Source: Bacteroides sp. (lineage in GTDB: Bacteria; Bacteroidota; Bacteroidia; Bacteroidales; Muribaculaceae). From it: a DNA stretch of 64,000 nt. The translations under genes were made by a program, and so were the position numbers. The notes beneath the pieces are model-generated. The model ran no database searches, had not been told where the DNA came from, and saw only the letters and a program-made list of their open reading frames with translations. The stretch lies in NCBI GenBank assembly GCA_014802325.1, contig JAAVCK010000010.1, positions 176,899-240,898 on the forward strand, in the 5' to 3' direction. Shown piece after piece: positions 58,777-64,000 of this stretch (within the stretch, counting starts at the first letter, position 1; every line of letters begins with the position of its first letter).

Positions 58777-58850
58777 GGGGTATTAGCTCATCTGGCTAGA
58801 GCGCGACACTGGCAGTGTCGAGGTGAGCGGTTCGAGTCCGCTATACTCCA
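58777..58850 (+). tRNA. tRNA-Ala (GGC)
   Basis: 74 nt. Acceptor GGGGTAT pairs with ATACTCC with the G3-U70 alanine identity pair; D stem GCTC/GAGC; anticodon loop CTGGCAG in a CGACA/TGTCG stem gives anticodon GGC (codon GCC); T arm AGCGG-TTCGAGT-CCGCT. Discriminator A73. CCA is not encoded, so it is added after transcription. Confidence 0.96.
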
Positions 58851-58858
58851 CAAATCAG

Positions 58859-58891
58859 AAGCGAATCGAAAGCAATTTCGGTTCGCTTTTT
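58859..58891 (+). terminator. Terminator of tRNA-Ala
   Basis: 13-bp stem 58859-58871 with 58876-58888 (one G-U), loop GCAA, ending in TTTTT. Confidence 0.88.
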
Positions 58892-58902
58892 CTGTATGTA
58901 TA

Positions 58903-59008
58903 CTGTAGGGTCGCTCACTGGGGGGCGTCCGGCGGTAGATGGTGCGCGACTGCGGCGATAATGTTACCACCTTGCTCGGCCGGGCGCTCCTGCGAAGCGC
59001 CCCTACAG
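58903..59008 (+). repeat. Dispersed palindromic element, copy C
   Basis: 106 bp from CTGTAGGGTCGCTC to AGCGCCCCTACAG; the ends form near-perfect inverted repeats of about 13 bp (CTGTAGGGGCGCT consensus). Interior has GATGGTGCGCGA and TTGCTCGGCCGGG as in copies A and B. No ORF. It follows the tRNA terminator by 12 bp. Confidence 0.65.
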
Positions 59009-59184
59009 GTCACGGTTGGAGATGTAATAGCCACTCCGTGGCTTTACCAATTAAGGTATGGGTCCTCCTGCGGAGTTGTTGGTTGATGGGGATTCATTTT
59101 GGCTTTGCGGTACATCTGATGATAACAAAAGCGGGGCGTCCGGTGTGTGGATGCCCCGCTGCTATGTGTGTGGGTTCTACGTGA

Positions 59185-62100
59185 TTACTTCACGAGTACT
59201 TTCATTCCGTTGACGATGTAGACGTTGCCTGCGGCCGGACGATTTACGCGGCGTCCGTTGAGGTCGTATACTTCGGCATCACCGTTTTCGATGTCGCGCA
59301 TGATGGCGTCGATTCCGCTCACTGCTACCTTCATGGTTGCTACCAGGTAAGCGTCGATAGTTTCGGTGAAGTCGGCATTGCCGGTGTAGGTGGTGTAGCG
59401 TACGTGTTCGATGGTCACGGGTACTTCCTTGCCGAGTACTTCGGTGGCGTTGATGTCAGAGATCTTCACCTGACCGTTTTCACCGGTGGTGTACTCTGCT
59501 CCGAGGAATGTCACCTTGGCGTCGGCGATGGGCTCGTCGGTATCCTGATCGAATACCATCACTGTGAGTGAAGCCTTTTCGGCTGTGAGTGTGACCATAG
59601 CGTATGCGTCCGTAGTCTCGGTGAAGTCAGCCTTGCCTTCATAGTAAGCATAACCGTCTTTGTAAACCGAGAATTCGATTTCCTTGCCGAGCACTTCGGG
59701 AGCGCTGAGATCAGAGATCTTGACCTGACCGTTTTCACCGGTCTGGAGTTCCTGATTCTGGAAGTATACGTAAGCACCTGCGATGGGCTCATATTCTTCG
59801 TCGGTCACGATCACTGTGAGCGAAGCCTTTTCGGCTGTGAGAGTCACCATAGCGTATGCGTCCATAGTTTCGGTGAAGTCAGCCTTGCCTTCATAGTAAG
59901 CATAACCGTCTTTGTAAACCGAGAATTCGATTTCCTTGCCGAGCACTTCGGGAGCGCTGAGATCGGAGATCTTGACCTGACCGTTTTCGCCGGTCTGGAG
60001 TTCCTGATTCTGGAAGTATACGTAAGCACCTGCGATGGGCTCGTATTCTTCGTCGGTCACTGTCACTGTGAGCGAAGCCTTTTCAGCTTCGAGCTGTACG
60101 GTCTGCTCAGCGTAGTGGGTGGTGGCGGGAGCGATTTCGTTGAGTACGTATCCGTCTTTGTATACTACGATGTTCATAGTGTTGGCGGCGGGGTATGAGA
60201 TATAAGCCACACCGTTGGCATCGGTTGTAATGCCTTCGATGCTCCAGTCAGCGAGCGTCACAGTAGCGCCTTCTACGGGTTCGTCCTGTACCTTCACGGT
60301 CACCTTGAGCAGGTTGGGCACGGTAAGGTTGAATTTACCTGACTGGTTAGCGTAATAGCCGTAGTCGGAGAGGTTGGCAGTATATACTACCAAGCCGCGA
60401 GTGGGGAAAGTCAGGGCGCCGTTGGCCAGTGTTCCACCCTTAAGGCTCTCAAAACTGAGATCTTCGGGGTAGCCGAACGATACTCCCATGGGAGCTATGG
60501 GTAACTGAACGTCGGTAGCATCGGTGGCGTCGAGCTTGATGTAGTGGGTGCAGTCAGTGTGGCTGTCTTCCGCGAAGTATTCGCTGTAAACAGGAATGTT
60601 AGCGTAGGGATTGACGAGGCAGAGGAGTCCGGGGTTCTCCTTGTTTTCGAGAAGTTCTACTTTATAGGTGGGGTATGATGCATTATTGAAGAAGATAGGC
60701 TCGAATGTATCGTCGGTGAAGTCTACCTGACCGAGTGATACCCATTCATCAGCATTGATAGGTGTATTCTTGTAGAAGTAGATTGCATCGCCACCTACCA
60801 CAGTACCTTCAGCGTCGCTGGCTGCTACCACGAGAGTGTAATAGCCTTCATTGTCGGTTTCGCCAAAAGTGTAGGTGTATTGTTTACCCGATTCGAGAGT
60901 ATTATTAGTGCTCGCAGCGGTCTTAAGATTGGCGTCGGAAGCAGAAAATATACCTTTGGCCATAATATATTTGATCGAGCTGATACCGCTGCCGGCAGTT
61001 ACGCCAAATGACCATTTGTTGTCATTGTTGCAGATATCGCTGAGCATCGACAGTGAGAATGAGAGATCCTTAGCGCCGGGCAGTATTACGTCAAATGCCA
61101 ATGAGTAGTTGTTGGCCTGTCCGTCATAATTTACGATGAAATCTTCGGCCTTGAACTGGATATTACCCTGTAGGTATGTGCCGAGGCCGTTCTGAGTCAC
61201 TGTCAGTGCTGTGCCGTCGGAGGTGTCAGTCACGTTTATGTCATAGTCGGCGGTCACGAGATTGTTCTCGGGATTTACGGTGAAGATTACCGTGGATGTT
61301 TTTCCGTCGGTCTGCTCGTAAATACCTTGCTCGCTAAGATAGCTTGTGGGGAAGATGTCGGTGAGCAGATACTTGTTTTCGTCGGTCTTGTTACGGTATG
61401 CCTGTACGGTGTATGCGTCAAATGTGTCGGTCTTGCCGTAAGCTCCATAAAGGAAGCCGTCAGTGTAAGAGCCGTCGCCGAGAAGTTCCCACTCGCTGAG
61501 GTCGATGCCGGGAGTTTCGGGATCGGTGCTTCCTTCGCCGAGGTCAACGGGAAGTACGATGGTGAATTCGTTGGTGACGTTGTAGTCTTCTTCGCCAAGG
61601 AAGATTTCAAAAGCACCTTCGGCAAAAGTGATGGTGTTGCCGCTGTAAGTACCGGGTTCTACCTCATTTAAGGTGATGATGCCTTCGTCAGACTCTTCCA
61701 CTGCCAGATCATAGCTGGCGGTTATGCCTCCGTCGGCTACGGTGAGGATTACGGTTGATTCTTTACCGTCTACGAGCTGATAATCCACATAGTTCATCTT
61801 GTCAGGATTATTCTTGATTACGCTCTCGGGATAAAGGTCGGTAAGGAGATATGTGTTAGCGTCGGTCTTGCTTCTGTAGGCAGGTACCTTGTAAGTGGAG
61901 TTGGTGGAAGCGGGCTGAAACCATGCAGCCCAGAGTATACCGTCGGTATAGTCAGCTTCGCCGATTGATTCCCATTCGTCGAGATTCACGGCTTTTGCTG
62001 CCACTTTCGCGGGATTGACAGCACCTTTGATGGATGACGATAATTTCTGATTTTGTGATTTTTTCTTGCCTTTGAGGGTCTGCGGCTGTAGCTTGGCTGC

Positions 62101-62229
62101 CGTAGACACGCTTGCTGCGGCAGGCGTCAGCTTCGCATCAAGCACTTTGGCTGTACTCAGGTCGCCTTTTGCCGATGCACCTGAGAAGGTGAGAGCCGCT
62201 ACTAATGCGAGTGTGTAGAATTTCTTCAT
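59185..62229 (-). CDS. Large secreted protein with tandem repeats and T9SS-like C terminus
   Basis: 1014 residues from ATG 62229 (MKKFYTLALVAALTFSGASA), signal peptide ending at residue 20; the open frame extends to 62355 but that would bury the signal. N-terminal half has two diverged repeats of a beta-rich unit (DEWESIGEADYTDG and SEWELLGDGSYTDG). From about 719 three 84-residue carboxypeptidase-regulatory-like beta units follow, the first two nearly identical. The end AEVYDLNGRRVNRP..GNVYIV..KVLVK resembles type IX secretion sorting domains. Likely surface-exposed; function unknown. Confidence 0.8.
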   Translation of the reverse strand: MKKFYTLALVAALTFSGASAKGDLSTAKVLDAKLTPAAASVSTAAKLQPQTLKGKKKSQNQKLSSSIKGAVNPAKVAAKAVNLDEWESIGEADYTDGILWAAWFQPASTNSTYKVPAYRSKTDANTYLLTDLYPESVIKNNPDKMNYVDYQLVDGKESTVILTVADGGITASYDLAVEESDEGIITLNEVEPGTYSGNTITFAEGAFEIFLGEEDYNVTNEFTIVLPVDLGEGSTDPETPGIDLSEWELLGDGSYTDGFLYGAYGKTDTFDAYTVQAYRNKTDENKYLLTDIFPTSYLSEQGIYEQTDGKTSTVIFTVNPENNLVTADYDINVTDTSDGTALTVTQNGLGTYLQGNIQFKAEDFIVNYDGQANNYSLAFDVILPGAKDLSFSLSMLSDICNNDNKWSFGVTAGSGISSIKYIMAKGIFSASDANLKTAASTNNTLESGKQYTYTFGETDNEGYYTLVVAASDAEGTVVGGDAIYFYKNTPINADEWVSLGQVDFTDDTFEPIFFNNASYPTYKVELLENKENPGLLCLVNPYANIPVYSEYFAEDSHTDCTHYIKLDATDATDVQLPIAPMGVSFGYPEDLSFESLKGGTLANGALTFPTRGLVVYTANLSDYGYYANQSGKFNLTVPNLLKVTVKVQDEPVEGATVTLADWSIEGITTDANGVAYISYPAANTMNIVVYKDGYVLNEIAPATTHYAEQTVQLEAEKASLTVTVTDEEYEPIAGAYVYFQNQELQTGENGQVKISDLSAPEVLGKEIEFSVYKDGYAYYEGKADFTETMDAYAMVTLTAEKASLTVIVTDEEYEPIAGAYVYFQNQELQTGENGQVKISDLSAPEVLGKEIEFSVYKDGYAYYEGKADFTETTDAYAMVTLTAEKASLTVMVFDQDTDEPIADAKVTFLGAEYTTGENGQVKISDINATEVLGKEVPVTIEHVRYTTYTGNADFTETIDAYLVATMKVAVSGIDAIMRDIENGDAEVYDLNGRRVNRPAAGNVYIVNGMKVLVK
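59570..60073 (-). repeat. Two tandem 252-bp coding repeats
   Basis: Units 59570-59821 and 59822-60073 differ at only about a dozen bases and each encodes 84 residues (ASLTV...TDEEYEPIAGAYVYF... to DAYAMVTLTAEK). A third, diverged unit occupies 59318-59569. The near-identity implies recent duplication or gene conversion. Confidence 0.9.
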
Positions 62230-62372
62230 AAATTGTGAAAATTGTGATGTTTGTAGTGATATCGGAGTGGTCAACTGCCGGCCGGTGTAGTTCGGTTGGG
62301 CTTCGATATAATAATGTGAAATGTTTTTTGTGACATAGCGCGGCCGGGCGCTCAACTGCTGGAAAATCGTCG

Positions 62373-62404
62373 CAAATATAAGGCCGAATTTTTACAATTC
62401 CAAG
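62373..62404 (-). promoter_or_regulatory. Promoter of the large secreted protein
   Basis: On the minus strand CTTG (62404-62401), 20 bp, TATATTTG (62380-62373). Leader about 135 nt. Confidence 0.6.
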
Positions 62405-62517
62405 AAATTTAGTGAAAAATAATTGAAAAATGTTATGTATTGAGCTGAAAAGTTGAGCAAAATGATATTTCTATGGCTTTCTGGGTTTACATTGTGTACT
62501 GTTTTGGAAAAATTGCG

Positions 62518-62525
62518 TAATTTTG
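62518..62525 (+). promoter_or_regulatory. -7 box of rlmN, leaderless geometry
   Basis: TAATTTTG followed by CGAT and the ATG at 62530. No TTTG at the -33 position. Confidence 0.6.
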
Positions 62526-62529
62526 CGAT

Positions 62530-63579
62530 ATGCAACATTTACCTAATTTCCGTCCACTCATAGGCATGAACCTTGAGCAGCTCCGCGAAGTGGCTGCACA
62601 GGTCGGCCTGAAGCCGTTTGCTGGCGGGCAGATAGCCCGCTGGTTGTATGAAAAGCGTGTAACCACCATCGATGAGATGACCGATCTTTCTCTCCAGGCC
62701 CGTGCGCGCCTCAAAGAGAAGTATTGTATCGGACTCACTGCCCCGAAAGCGCAGGCTCTAAGCTCCGACGGCACTGCCAAGTATCTTTTCGAGGGTGCGG
62801 GCGGCCGCGATGTTGAGGCAGTCTTCATCCCTGACCGTGACCGCGCCACGCTCTGTGTGTCGTCGCAGGCCGGATGTCGTATGGGATGTAAGTTTTGCAT
62901 GACGGGGCGTCAGGGCTTCCACGGACAGCTCACTGCCGCGCAGATAATCAATCAGATACTTTCGGTGCCCCGCAGTGCTGATCTCACCAATATTGTGTTT
63001 ATGGGTATGGGAGAGCCGATGGATAATGTCGACGAAGTGCTTCGTGCCATCGAGATACTTACCGCCAAGTGGGGCATGGCCTGGAGCCCGAAGCGAATCA
63101 CCGTTTCGTCGATAGGAAAGCTCGACGGACTGCAGCGTCTGCTGCGTGAGACGTCGGTGCACGTAGCGCTCAGTATCCACTCTCCGTTCCCGTCGGAGCG
63201 CGAGGGACTGATGCCCGTGCAGCGTGCCTACCCTGCTGTGAAGGTGATCGAGGCCATGAAGGATTATGACTTCACCGGACAGCGCCGTCTATCAGCCGAA
63301 TATATTATGTGGGATGGGGTCAACGACGACATCCGCCATGCCGAGGCTCTGGCACGTCTGCTCAAGGGTGTGAAGTGCAGGGTGAATCTTATACGCTATC
63401 ATGCCATCGGGGGCGACTTCTCGGGTCGGCCGGCTTCGCGCGAAAAGATGGAGGCCTTCCGCGACAGGCTCAATGTGCTCGGGGTGACAGCTACCATACG
63501 CGCCTCGCGGGGTGAGGATATTGATGCTGCGTGCGGCATGCTTGCCGGAAAGTCGAGTCCTGTGCAGGGTGGGGTCTAA
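62530..63579 (+). CDS. rlmN: 23S rRNA/tRNA adenine C2-methyltransferase
   Basis: 349 residues. Radical SAM motif C116-RMG-C120-KF-C123, with the methyl-carrying cysteine in DIDAACGML (C335) and FMGMGEPMDN. It methylates A2503 of 23S rRNA and A37 of some tRNAs. If transcription starts at 62530 the mRNA is leaderless; an internal ATG at 62566 (MNLEQLREVAAQ) would be the alternative. Confidence 0.94.
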   Translation: MQHLPNFRPLIGMNLEQLREVAAQVGLKPFAGGQIARWLYEKRVTTIDEMTDLSLQARARLKEKYCIGLTAPKAQALSSDGTAKYLFEGAGGRDVEAVFIPDRDRATLCVSSQAGCRMGCKFCMTGRQGFHGQLTAAQIINQILSVPRSADLTNIVFMGMGEPMDNVDEVLRAIEILTAKWGMAWSPKRITVSSIGKLDGLQRLLRETSVHVALSIHSPFPSEREGLMPVQRAYPAVKVIEAMKDYDFTGQRRLSAEYIMWDGVNDDIRHAEALARLLKGVKCRVNLIRYHAIGGDFSGRPASREKMEAFRDRLNVLGVTATIRASRGEDIDAACGMLAGKSSPVQGGV

Positions 63580-63723
63580 TACTATGGATCTGTCTCTGCA
63601 GTTCCGCTCCTGAGTGTAAATGATGCTTATTTAAGCAAAAATTCGGCTTTCTCGGCTGTATTTGTTAAGTTTCAGTAATACAGAGTATTGAGGGTAATTC
63701 GATAAAGGTGTACAGAAATCTAA

Positions 63724-63891
63724 GTGTTAAATAAATGTTAAAACATCTCGAAAAATTTGGAGAGTAAAGAAAAAGTGTCTACCTTTGCACTCGCTTTTCG
63801 GAGGAAGGGCGGTTGCAAAATGAGGCAACAATGATTGAAACGCATGGAAGTTCGGTGAGGTTCACCGCGAGAGTGTTAAATAAATGTTAAA
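63724..63891 (+). repeat. 19-bp direct repeat upstream of two promoters
   Basis: GTGTTAAATAAATGTTAAA occurs at 63724-63742 and again at 63873-63891, each 13 bp before an AATTTG -33 region. Looks like a duplicated UP-type element. Confidence 0.75.
63756..63787 (+). promoter_or_regulatory. Tandem promoter P1 of probable rRNA operon
   Basis: TTTG (63756-63759), 20 bp, TACCTTTG (63780-63787). Full consensus, preceded by the duplicated 19-bp AT-rich element. Confidence 0.8.
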
Positions 63892-63903
63892 TATTCTCGA
63901 AAA

Positions 63904-63935
63904 TTTGCATGATTCAAAAATTCGCAGTAATTTTG
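63904..63935 (+). promoter_or_regulatory. Tandem promoter P2 of probable rRNA operon
   Basis: TTTG (63904-63907), 20 bp, TAATTTTG (63928-63935), preceded by the second 19-bp element. Same geometry as P1, 148 bp apart. Confidence 0.8.
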
Positions 63936-64000
63936 CATCACTTTCGCTTTTGAAGCGAGCAAATAGAACATTGAAAGAATTACAATAGACAAAGGAAGTA
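63936..64000 (+). other. Probable 5' leader of an rRNA operon
   Basis: GAACATTGAAAGAATTACA and ACAATAGACAAAGGAAGTA at the window edge resemble the leader of Bacteroidales 16S rRNA transcripts (from memory of such leaders). The rRNA itself is not in the window. Confidence 0.5.

Overview
The window reads as part of a chromosome of a member of the Bacteroidales, most plausibly a Muribaculaceae-like gut bacterium (inference). Evidence: protein content (ATP-type PEP carboxykinase, Bacteroides-type malate dehydrogenase, DUF4271, DUF2723, 38-residue L36, xylR-xylB-xylA-xylE order, a type IX secretion-like C-terminal tail). Promoters also fit the Bacteroidetes pattern: TTTG, about 20 bp, then TAnnTTTG. 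Several match it exactly (SRP RNA, lysS, tRNA-Ala, xylR, the promoters at the right end). Most start codons follow A-rich DNA without a Shine-Dalgarno sequence, as is usual in this phylum.

Layout. 1-18936: the fused str/S10/spc/alpha ribosomal cluster (rpsL to rplQ, with secY, map, infA, rpoA). A terminator hairpin plus promoter between rpmJ and rpsM splits it into two units. 18937-24081: two copies of a ~130 bp repeat ending in a hairpin, a palindromic dispersed element, asd with an acyl-CoA ligase, and a CLC transporter. 24082-30299: mdh, a short AT-rich island with a decayed lipoprotein gene and two small ORFs, then the leftward operon recF-dciA-thioesterase-NSUN methyltransferase-GDPD. 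30303-33086: SRP RNA, pckA and a MntA/HepT toxin-antitoxin pair. 33087-36483: leftward operon LOG-DUF4271-hemD-rnpA-yidD-tatD. 36538-37067: a REP-associated-type Y1 transposase behind a REP-like hairpin. 37108-40838: a beta-helix lipoprotein, a nucleoside kinase and rlmH. 40921-46132: the xylose operon (Nudix-type regulator, xylulokinase, isomerase, symporter), divergent from glycerate kinase. 47484-48975: a second AT-rich island with a long imperfect palindrome, two small secreted proteins and a perfect inverted repeat. 48976-58850: DUF2723 protein, polysaccharide deacetylase, queG, a candidate small RNA, lysS, gpsA, pgi and tRNA-Ala(GGC). 59185-62229: a large secreted protein with tandem repeats. 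62530-63579: rlmN. The window ends in two tandem promoters resembling those of an rRNA operon; the 16S gene would lie just outside.

The window is mostly housekeeping. No CRISPR array, prophage or complete insertion sequence is visible. The least explained parts are non-coding: the tandem hairpin repeat, a dispersed inverted-repeat element whose stem shows compensatory changes, a ~165-nt palindrome at 47.6 kb, a promoter-to-terminator interval before lysS, and three promoters whose TAnnTTTG box lies exactly 4 nt before a start codon, implying leaderless mRNAs.
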